From the NCBI GenBank assembly GCA_037046735.1, contig JBAOHC010000001.1:3216-67215 (forward strand): a DNA stretch of 64,000 nt. The letters run 5' to 3'. The stretch's first letter is position 1, and each line of letters starts with the position of its first letter. This DNA is from JADKAV01 sp037046735. Its GTDB lineage: Bacteria > Actinomycetota > Actinomycetes > S36-B12 > UBA10799. Below the pieces are notes generated by a model, which saw only the letters and a program-made list of their open reading frames with translations, had not been told where the DNA came from and made no database searches. Below are positions 16,794-23,604 of the stretch, one piece after another. Both the position numbers and the translations under genes were made by a program.

Positions 16794-17815
16794 CGAGCGG
16801 CAGTGCCTTCGGTGTAGTCGTCGTCGGTGGCGACCCACGCCATCAGGTTGCGCAGCTCACGGCCGACCTCTTCGATCTGATGCTCCTCACCCTGCTTGCG
16901 CAGCGCGGCGAACTCCGGCGCCCCGGCGTCCTGATCGTCGATGAACCGCTGGGCGAAGGCACCGTTCTGGATGTCGGCCAGGACGGCCTTCATGTTCTCC
17001 TTCACGCGGGCGTCGATGACGCGCGGCCCGGAGACGTAGTCGCCGTACTCGGCGGTGTCGGAGACGCTCCAGCGCTGCTTGGCGATGCCGCCTTCGTACA
17101 TCAGGTCCACGATCAGTTTGAGCTCATGCAAGCACTCGAAGTAAGCAACCTCAGGCTGGTAGCCGGCCTCGACCAGGGTCTCGAACCCGGCCTGGACCAG
17201 GGCGGAGGCCCCGCCACACAGCACAGCCTGCTCGCCGAAGAGATCAGTCTCGGTCTCCTCGGTGAAGGTGCTCTTGATGCCGCCAGCACGCAGTGACCCC
17301 ATGGCCCGGGCGTAGGACAGCGCCAGGCCCCAGGCGTTACCCGTGGCGTCCTGCTCTACGGCGACGATGCACGGGACACCGCGACCCGAGACGTACTCAC
17401 GGCGCACGAGGTGGCCGGGACCCTTGGGGGCGACCATGCACACATCCACGTCCGCGGGCGGCTGGATGTAGCCGAAACGAATGTTGAAACCGTGGGCGAA
17501 GAACAGTGCGTCGCCAGCATTGAGGTTCTCGGCGATCGCCTGGGCGTACAGCCCGCGCTGCGCGGGGTCCGGCACCAGCACCATGATCAGGTCGGCTTCG
17601 GCGCAGGCCGTGGCCGGATCGACGACCCGCAGCCCTTCGGACTCGGCCTTGGGCCGCGACTTCGAACCCTCCGCCAGGCCTACGCGGACATCCACTCCGG
17701 AGTCACGCAAGTTCAGCGCGTGGGCGTGTCCCTGCGATCCGTAGCCCAGGATGGCCACCTTACGGCCCTGGATGATCGAAAGGTCGGCGTCGTCTTCGTA
17801 GAACATGTCTGCCAC
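16790..17815 (-). CDS. ilvC: Ketol-acid reductoisomerase (NADP+)
   Basis: Isomerises and reduces 2-acetolactate or 2-aceto-2-hydroxybutyrate in the Val/Ile pathway. At 341 residues it is class I. It shows the Rossmann motif VAILGYGSQGHAHALNL, then FFAHGFNIRFG, VAPKGPGHLVRREY, and the C-terminal metal-binding region TFTEETETDLFGEQAVLCGG. Start GTG 17815, with AAGGAG five bases upstream. It follows chaA by 126 bp, a gap that holds a perfect hairpin. Confidence 0.95.
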   Translation of the reverse strand: MADMFYEDDADLSIIQGRKVAILGYGSQGHAHALNLRDSGVDVRVGLAEGSKSRPKAESEGLRVVDPATACAEADLIMVLVPDPAQRGLYAQAIAENLNAGDALFFAHGFNIRFGYIQPPADVDVCMVAPKGPGHLVRREYVSGRGVPCIVAVEQDATGNAWGLALSYARAMGSLRAGGIKSTFTEETETDLFGEQAVLCGGASALVQAGFETLVEAGYQPEVAYFECLHELKLIVDLMYEGGIAKQRWSVSDTAEYGDYVSGPRVIDARVKENMKAVLADIQNGAFAQRFIDDQDAGAPEFAALRKQGEEHQIEEVGRELRNLMAWVATDDDYTEGTAAR

Positions 17816-17891
17816 GTGTGCTCCTTGTGCGAATGGATCGGGAAAAGTCTCTCAGGTGGGGTCTTCGGGCCGGTTCAGGGGTCGGCCCCGG

Positions 17892-17939
17892 AAGGCTCGC
17901 GCCAAACGCGTCGCTGAGTGCCGCGTTTGGCGCGAGCTT
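17892..17939. repeat. Perfect 16-bp inverted repeat between chaA and ilvC
   Basis: GCTCGCGCCAAACGCG (17895-17910) is followed after 11 bases by its exact reverse complement (17922-17937). It lies just after the chaA stop and about 80 bp before the ilvC start. There is no T-tail on the minus strand, so a simple intrinsic terminator is unlikely; an mRNA processing or stability element, or a protein site, are possible. Confidence 0.85.
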
Positions 17940-17941
17940 GC

Positions 17942-19003
17942 TCAGGGCGCCACGGATACCGCCATGAAAGCCGCGAAAACGGCCAGATGGACGCCAGCTT
18001 GTTGCAGAGTCGCCCGCCCGGGGACCACGGTCAGCGCGCTCACGAACAGCGTGATGCCCAGCAGCACGATCTGCACCGGCCCCAAGCCGAGGTGCAGGGT
18101 GGTGGGCAGCCAGATCTGGGCGATGGCGATGGTGGGCACTGTCAGGCCGATACTCGCCATGGCCGACCCGAAGGCGAGATTCAGACTCGTCTGGACTCTG
18201 CCCATGCGGGCCGCCCGCACCGCTGCGATCCCCTCGGGCAGCAGCACCACGAGCGCGATGATGACACCGACGAACGCCACCGGCAGGCCGGCCCCGAGCA
18301 CCGCCTTCTCGATGGTCGGGCTCAGGGTCTTGGCCAGCCCGACGACCGCCACCAGCGAGACCAGCAGCAGACCCAGACTGATCCCGGCGGTGCGGTTGCT
18401 CGGCGGCGCCGAGTGCTGGTCGTCGGTGGAGCCCGGGTTGAGGAAGTAGTCGCGGTGGCGCACCGTCTGGACGAACACGAACAGCAGGTAGAGCGTCAGC
18501 GAGGCGACCGCCGCGAAGGCGAGCTGCCCGCCGGTGAACGTGGGACCTGGTGAGCTGGTGGTGAAGGTGGGCAGCACCATCGTCAGCGCGGCCAAGGCCC
18601 CGATCGTGGCCAGGGCGGCCCCTGACCCCTCGGAGTTGAACCGCACGATCGGTTTGCGCATGGTTGCCGACAGCAGCGACAGCCCGACCATGCCCGCGGT
18701 GGTGATCATGAGGGCGCTGAAGACGGTGTCGCGAGCCAGCGTCTCGGCTTTGGCTCCGCCGCTGGCCATCAGGGACACGATCAGCGCGACCTCGATGACG
18801 GTGACGGCAACGGCCAGCACCAGCGAGCCGAACGGCTCCCCCACCCGGTGTGCGACGACCTCGGCGTGGTGCACCGCGGCCAGCACGGCAGCCACCAGGA
18901 TCAGACCGACGAGCAGGGCCAGCGCTCCGGACAGTGCCGAACCCCAGACGCCCAGCAGCGCCACGAACGCCAACGGCGGTGCGAGGCGGGCGGCGAGCTC
19001 CAT
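17942..19003 (-). CDS. chaA: ChaA-type Ca2+(Na+/K+)/H+ antiporter, CaCA family
   Basis: A 353-residue integral membrane cation/proton exchanger with about 11 hydrophobic segments arranged as two inverted halves. Each half carries an alpha-repeat: GEPFGSLVLAVAVTVIEVAL in the first and LLPEGIAAVRAARMGRVQTS plus LNLAFGSAMASIGLT in the second, with the conserved acidic residues. It begins three bases after the ilvN stop, placing an ion antiporter inside the acetolactate synthase-reductoisomerase operon. The ion specificity is inferred from the family only. Confidence 0.88.
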   Translation of the reverse strand: MELAARLAPPLAFVALLGVWGSALSGALALLVGLILVAAVLAAVHHAEVVAHRVGEPFGSLVLAVAVTVIEVALIVSLMASGGAKAETLARDTVFSALMITTAGMVGLSLLSATMRKPIVRFNSEGSGAALATIGALAALTMVLPTFTTSSPGPTFTGGQLAFAAVASLTLYLLFVFVQTVRHRDYFLNPGSTDDQHSAPPSNRTAGISLGLLLVSLVAVVGLAKTLSPTIEKAVLGAGLPVAFVGVIIALVVLLPEGIAAVRAARMGRVQTSLNLAFGSAMASIGLTVPTIAIAQIWLPTTLHLGLGPVQIVLLGITLFVSALTVVPGRATLQQAGVHLAVFAAFMAVSVAP

Positions 19004-19006
19004 CCG

Positions 19007-19531
19007 TCAGGCGCTGCGATCCACGGACCGCAACGGGCGCTCGGAGATGCTCTTGCCTCCTCGACCCACCGCGACCAGGCCCGACTGCACCAGTTCCTTG
19101 ATGCCGAAGGGTTCCAGGACCCGCAGCAGCGCTTCGAGCTTGTCCTTGCTTCCTGTGGCCTCGATGGTCACGCTGTCGGGGGCGACATCGACCACCTTGG
19201 CCCGGAACAACGTCACGATCTCGAGCACGCTGGAACGCTTCACGTTGTCGACGTGCACTTTGACGAGCATGAGTTCGCGCTGCACGGAGTTCTCAGGGTC
19301 GAGTTCCACAATCTTCAGCACGTTGATGAGCTTGTTGAGCTGCTTGGTGACCTGCTCCAGGGGCAACTTGTCCACGCTGACCACGATGGTCATGCGGCTC
19401 ACCTCGGGGTTCTCCGTGGGACCGACCGCCAGTGAGTCGATGTTGAAGCCGCGCCGGCTGAACAGACCGGAGATGCGCGCGAGCACGCCCGGCTTGTTCT
19501 CGACGAGCACACTCAGGGTGTGGCGGGTCAT
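19007..19531 (-). CDS. ilvN: Acetolactate synthase small (regulatory) subunit
   Basis: The regulatory subunit that stimulates IlvB and confers valine feedback inhibition. The 174 residues begin with an ACT domain (SVLVENKPGVLARISGLFSRRG, FNIDSLAVG) and end with the ALS_ss C-terminal domain. It starts one base after the ilvB stop, so the two subunits are coupled. Confidence 0.94.
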   Translation of the reverse strand: MTRHTLSVLVENKPGVLARISGLFSRRGFNIDSLAVGPTENPEVSRMTIVVSVDKLPLEQVTKQLNKLINVLKIVELDPENSVQRELMLVKVHVDNVKRSSVLEIVTLFRAKVVDVAPDSVTIEATGSKDKLEALLRVLEPFGIKELVQSGLVAVGRGGKSISERPLRSVDRSA

Positions 19532-19532
19532 G

Positions 19533-21263
19533 TCAGTCCTCTCGTTCCCACGCCGGCGCCAGGTCGCGCGCAGTCGTGATCAGGTCGTTGCTGGTGCCGG
19601 CGGGGACCATCGGCCACACCATGGCGTCGCGGTGCACCTGGAAGTCGATGACCACCGGGGCGTCGTTGAGCGCCATGGCCTTCTCGATCACCGCGTCCAC
19701 CTCTTCGCGGCTTTCGGCCCGCAGCCCGTAGCAGCCGTACGCCTCAGCGAGCTTCACGAAGTCGGGGAACCGATGGGAATGCAGGTCGGTGTTGGAGTAG
19801 CGCTCGTTGTAGAACAGCGTCTGCCACTGGCGCACCATGCCCAGGCTGGAGTTGTTGATGAGCGCGACCTTGATCGGGATGTTGTTGATGGCGCAGGTCG
19901 CGAGTTCCTGGTTGGTCATCTGGAAGCAGCCGTCGCCGTCGATAGCCCACACGACCTTGTCGGGGGCGCCCATCTTGGCACCCATGGCGGCGGGCACCGC
20001 GTAGCCCATCGTCCCCAGCCCGCCGGAGTTGAGCCAGTGTCCGGGCTTCTCGTAGCTGATGAACTGGCTGGCCCACATCTGGTGCTGGCCGACACCCGCG
20101 CAGTAGATCGCGTCGGGGCCGACGATCTGCCCGAGCCGCTCGATCACGTATTGCGGCGCCAGCGCGGTCTCATGCTCGTCATAGCCCAGCGGGAAGCGCT
20201 CCACCCAGCCGTCGAGGACCTGCCACCAGTCGGCGATGTCGATGTCCTGGCGGCGGGGTTGCAGCGCTTTGATCAACGCGATGATCGTCTCGCGCGCGTC
20301 TCCCACGATCGGCACGTCGGCGTGGCGGTTCTTGCCAATCTCGGCCGGGTCGATGTCGGCGTGGATGATCTTCGCGTAGGGCGCGAAGGAGTCCAGTTTG
20401 CCGGTGACCCGGTCGTCGAAACGCGTGCCGATGGCGATCAGTAGGTCGGCCTGTTGCAGCGCACCGACCGCGGGGACCGTACCGTGCATTCCGGGCATTC
20501 CCAGGTTCTGCTTGTGGCTGTCGGGGAAGGCACCGCGCGCCATGAGGGTGGTGACGACGGGAATGCCGGTCAATTCGGCCAGTTCGAGCAGTTCCGCGGA
20601 CGCGTCAGCGCGCACCACCCCGCCGCCCATGTACAACACCGGGCGGTGGGATTTGGCGATGAGTTTGGCCGCTTCCTTGATCTGTTTGCCGTGCGGGGCC
20701 GTGGTCGGCCGGTAGCCCGGCAGATCCACCTCCCCCGGCCAGCGGAAGGTTGTTTGGGCGGCCAGGGCATCCTTGCTGATGTCCACGAGCACGGGCCCCG
20801 GCCGCCCGGTGCCTGCCAGGTGAAACGCCTCGGCGATCGCGCGCGGGATCTCCGCGGGATCGGTGACGAGGTAGTTGTGCTTGACGATGGGCATGGTGAT
20901 GCCACTGATGTCAGCTTCCTGGAAGGCGTCTGTGCCGATCGCGGTGCTGGGCACCTGGCCAGTGATGGCGACGATCGGGACCGAGTCCATGTAGGCATCG
21001 GCGATGGGCGTGACGAGGTTGGTGGCTCCGGGGCCGGAGGTGGCGATGCAGACGCCGGTCTTGCCGCTGGTCTGGGCGTAGCCCTCGGCGGCGTGGCCGG
21101 CGGCCTGCTCATGGCGGACCAGGATGTGGCGGATCTGCTCGGAGTCCATCAGAGGGTCGTAGGCGGGCAGGATCGCACCGCCCGGGATGCCGAATACCGT
21201 GTCCACACCGGCATGCTCCAGCGATTTGATCAGGCTGGCTGCCCCGGTCATCTGCTCTGCCAT
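19533..21263 (-). CDS. ilvB: Acetolactate synthase large (catalytic) subunit
   Basis: ThDP- and FAD-dependent condensation of pyruvate with pyruvate or 2-ketobutyrate, the first common step of Val/Ile synthesis. The 576 residues contain the N-terminal catalytic glutamate region (VRHEQAAGHAAEGYAQ), the central FAD domain and the C-terminal ThDP motif VWAIDGDGCFQMTNQELA ... INNSSLG. ATG 21263 has GAAAGGA about eight bases upstream. Preceded by a leader peptide and an attenuator, and followed by ilvN, chaA and ilvC. Confidence 0.95.
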   Translation of the reverse strand: MAEQMTGAASLIKSLEHAGVDTVFGIPGGAILPAYDPLMDSEQIRHILVRHEQAAGHAAEGYAQTSGKTGVCIATSGPGATNLVTPIADAYMDSVPIVAITGQVPSTAIGTDAFQEADISGITMPIVKHNYLVTDPAEIPRAIAEAFHLAGTGRPGPVLVDISKDALAAQTTFRWPGEVDLPGYRPTTAPHGKQIKEAAKLIAKSHRPVLYMGGGVVRADASAELLELAELTGIPVVTTLMARGAFPDSHKQNLGMPGMHGTVPAVGALQQADLLIAIGTRFDDRVTGKLDSFAPYAKIIHADIDPAEIGKNRHADVPIVGDARETIIALIKALQPRRQDIDIADWWQVLDGWVERFPLGYDEHETALAPQYVIERLGQIVGPDAIYCAGVGQHQMWASQFISYEKPGHWLNSGGLGTMGYAVPAAMGAKMGAPDKVVWAIDGDGCFQMTNQELATCAINNIPIKVALINNSSLGMVRQWQTLFYNERYSNTDLHSHRFPDFVKLAEAYGCYGLRAESREEVDAVIEKAMALNDAPVVIDFQVHRDAMVWPMVPAGTSNDLITTARDLAPAWERED

Positions 21264-21299
21264 TCCGGCGTCCTTTCGGTGGTGATCTCGTCTGCAATG

Positions 21300-21334
21300 A
21301 AAAACCCCCCGACCCGATGTGGGTTACGGAGGGT
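21300..21334 (-). terminator. Attenuator terminator upstream of ilvB
   Basis: On the minus strand, CCCTCCGTAACCC, a short ACATC loop, then GGGTCGGGGGG and a T run. It lies between the leader peptide stop and the ilvB ribosome site, in the same layout as at cimA. Readthrough should rise when branched-chain aminoacyl-tRNAs are scarce. Confidence 0.75.
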
Positions 21335-21358
21335 GCGCCTGGGCTGTTTGGGGGAAGC

Positions 21359-21385
21359 TCAGACGCTGGTGCCTACGAGAATCAT
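21359..21385 (-). CDS. ilvB leader peptide (MILVGTSV)
   Basis: Eight codons from ATG 21385, with one Ile, one Leu and two Val codons (ATT CTC GTA ... GTC), i.e. all three pathway products. TACAGT about 15 bases upstream could be the -10 box, giving a very short leader. It is followed by the terminator at 21300-21334. Confidence 0.75.
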   Translation of the reverse strand: MILVGTSV

Positions 21386-21442
21386 GTTCTGCACTCTGTC
21401 ACTGTAGCGCGGGGTGCTGGGGGTGGCCAGCGGGGGTGGGTT

Positions 21443-22176
21443 TGTCAGTGAGACGGAGATAACGTGCGGTTGACGGACACCCTCCGACCAGCGGGGGTGG
21501 GTTTGTCAGTGACACGCACAGAACCTGCGCCTGACGGACATCTTCCGGCCGATGGCGGCCAGCGGGGGCAGGTTTGTCAGTGACACGCACAGAACCTGCG
21601 CCTGACGGACACCTTCCGGCCGACGGCGGCCAGCGGGGGCAAGTTTGTCAGTGACACGCACGAAACCTGCGCCTGACGGACACCCTCCAGCCAGCCAGGC
21701 CGAGTTTGTCAGTGACACGCACAAAACCTGCGCCTAACGGACACCCTCCGACCAGCCAGGGCAAGTTTGTCAGTGACACGCACAAAACCTGCGCCTAACG
21801 GACACCCTCCGACCAGCCAGGGCAAGTTTGTCAGTGACACGCACAAAACCTGCGCCTAACGGACACCCTCCGACCAGCCAGGGCAAGTTTGTCAGTGACA
21901 CGCACAAAACCTGCGCCTGACGGACATCTTCCGGCCGACGGCGGCCAGCCAGGCCGAGTTTGTCAGTGACACGCACAGACCCTGCGCCTGACGGACACCT
22001 CCAGCCAGCGGGGGCAAGTTTGTCAGTGACACGCACGAAACCTGCGCCTAACGGACACCCTCCGACCAGCCAGGCCGAGTTTGTCAGTGACACGCACAAA
22101 ACCTGCGCCTGACGGACACCCTCCGGCCGGCGGCAGGTTTGTCAGTGACACGCACAGAACCTGCGCCTGACGGACA
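21443..22176. repeat. Tandem array B: twelve 37-nt palindromic units at 58-71 bp period
   Basis: Units start at 21443, 21504, 21575, 21646, 21707, 21768, 21829, 21890, 21961, 22021, 22082 and 22140. Each starts TGTCAGTGA, ends GACGGACA (or AACGGACA) and is 37 nt long. The inner arms CGCAC and TGCG flank AAAACC-like centres. Linkers come in two main lengths, 24 and 34 nt, and are GC-rich variants of each other (CCAGCCAGG or GGCGGCCAGC types). The first unit is the most diverged. No gene is visible between the ilvB leader and 22241, about 850 bp. Confidence 0.94.
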
Positions 22177-22240
22177 CCCTCCTATCCACAGATCGCCCAC
22201 GGCGCTGCCACTTGGCGAGATCCTTGGCGAGGCTGCCGTT

Positions 22241-23149
22241 ATGTCACCACGTTTGTCGGACCGGACCCGCCACCTTCTGCGCGTACAGCACGATCTCGTG
22301 GCGAGTTGGCAGGTGCCACCGTCGGAACGCAGCGCCCTGCGCCGCGCCGGGCGTCGGGGTGGCACCACGGAGCTCACCTACCACGTCTTCCACCTCGGAC
22401 ACCAAGAACTGAGCCCGCTGGCCAGAGCGTGGGCCGCCGTTCTGCACTGCGGGCCGCATGCCCGCCTCGGGGGTCGCAATGCGTTGGTGCTGCACGGGTG
22501 GGCGGGCGACCTGCAGGCGCCGTTCGACATCGTCGTACCCACGTCGTTTCGTCCTCATGAGCCACCGCCGTGGATAACAGTGCGCAGACTCGCGCTGCCG
22601 GGGACGTCACACCTGACTCCTCCCCGCGTTCTCGTGGCGGACGCCGCCGTCGAAGCGGCAGCGTGGTCGCGATCGCAGCGAGAGGCGATGTATCTGCTCA
22701 TCTCCGTCATGCAGCAGCGGTTGACGACTGCCGACCGCATCCTCGCTTCTCTGTCGGCGACCACACGTCATCGCCGCCTCGTGCAGGCGATGGTGACTGA
22801 GTATCGCGACGGGATCCAGAGCGTCAGCGAGTACGACTTCTCCCACTTGTGCCGGCGGTACGGACTTCCACGACCCGTGCGACAGACCCCCGTGCGGGAT
22901 GCTCGCGGCAAGATCAGAAGTATCGATGTCGAGTTCCGCATCGGCAGCCGGACACTGCGGCTCGAAGTTGAAGGCTCTCACCATCTGAATCCGGACTCCT
23001 GGCTGGATGACATCGACCGGCACAACGGACTGGCCCTGGCCGGACACGATGCCTACCTGCGGGTGGCGACATTCACCATCCGCACGGGTCCGGGCGAATT
23101 CATGACGCTCCTCGGAAAGCAGTTGGCCATCCTGGACCAAGCGGCGTGA
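22241..23149 (+). CDS. AbiEi-like/DUF559 protein with predicted PD-(D/E)xK nuclease domain
   Basis: A 302-residue protein with the layout common in actinomycetes: an N-terminal helical region resembling AbiEi-type antitoxin proteins (transcriptional regulator-like), a middle part, and a C-terminal very-short-patch-repair-like fold. The candidate nuclease core is IDVEFRIGSRTLRLEVEGSHH, with Asp, a strand and then ExE, followed by WLDDIDRHNGLALAGHDAYLRVATFT. DNA cleavage is inferred from the fold only. ATG 22241 is chosen because further upstream the frame runs into repeat array B. It is flanked by palindromic repeats on both sides: array B ends 65 bp upstream and a single unit starts 5 bp after the stop. 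It could be a toxin-antitoxin-like protein, a repair enzyme or a repeat-associated nuclease. Confidence 0.6.
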   Translation: MSPRLSDRTRHLLRVQHDLVASWQVPPSERSALRRAGRRGGTTELTYHVFHLGHQELSPLARAWAAVLHCGPHARLGGRNALVLHGWAGDLQAPFDIVVPTSFRPHEPPPWITVRRLALPGTSHLTPPRVLVADAAVEAAAWSRSQREAMYLLISVMQQRLTTADRILASLSATTRHRRLVQAMVTEYRDGIQSVSEYDFSHLCRRYGLPRPVRQTPVRDARGKIRSIDVEFRIGSRTLRLEVEGSHHLNPDSWLDDIDRHNGLALAGHDAYLRVATFTIRTGPGEFMTLLGKQLAILDQAA

Positions 23150-23153
23150 AGAA

Positions 23154-23190
23154 TGTCAGTGGCACGCACGAAAAGTGCGTCTGGCTGACA
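23154..23190. repeat. Single 37-nt palindromic unit
   Basis: The most symmetric member of the family: TGTCAG and CTGACA ends, inner arms ACGCAC and GTGCGT, centre GAAAA. Same length as the units of arrays A and B. It lies between the stop of the nuclease-like gene and the convergent glnK stop, so it could also act as a bidirectional terminator (AAAACCCCC follows). Confidence 0.85.
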
Positions 23191-23201
23191 AAACCCCCGC
23201 C

Positions 23202-23540
23202 TCAGAGAGCGTCCGGACCGCGCTCCCCCGTGCGCACGCGCACAATCGTCTCCACAGGCACGACCCACACTTTGCCGTCCCCGATCTTGCCGGTGCGTGC
23301 GGCCGACACCAGCACGTCGACGATGTGCCCGGCGTCGTCGTCCTCCACGACCACCTCCACCCGCACCTTCGGCACGAGGTCGACCACGTACTCAGCGCCC
23401 CGGTAGACCTCGGTGTGCCCGCGTTGGCGGCCGTACCCGCTGGCCTCGGAAACCGTCATCCCCTCCACGCCCTGCGCCTGCAGCGCCTCCCGCACCTTGT
23501 CCAGCGCGAACGGCTTGATGATGGCGGTGATGAGTCTCAT
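23202..23540 (-). CDS. glnK: PII nitrogen regulatory protein
   Basis: A trimeric signal protein that senses 2-oxoglutarate and ATP/ADP and adjusts nitrogen metabolism. The 112-residue sequence has the classic start MRLITAIIKPFALDKVREAL, the T-loop GRQRGHTEVYRGAEY with the modifiable tyrosine, and the C-terminal signature RTGKIGDGKVWVVPV. AGGAGG sits four to five bases before the ATG. The ammonium transporter and the adenylyl/uridylyltransferase gene that usually accompany it in actinomycetes are not next to it; the next gene is ilvD in the same direction. Confidence 0.93.
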   Translation of the reverse strand: MRLITAIIKPFALDKVREALQAQGVEGMTVSEASGYGRQRGHTEVYRGAEYVVDLVPKVRVEVVVEDDDAGHIVDVLVSAARTGKIGDGKVWVVPVETIVRVRTGERGPDAL

Positions 23541-23604
23541 GACACCTCCTGTGTCCTGGATGTGTGCCAGACAACATACCGCCTACTGGCTACTCGGCCG
23601 CGGG

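Noticed and set aside
21443..22176. CRISPR array (37-nt repeats with 24-34 nt spacers)
   Set aside because: Linkers are variants of the same sequence and not unique; no cas genes nearby; units are long palindromes that continue the same family at other loci.
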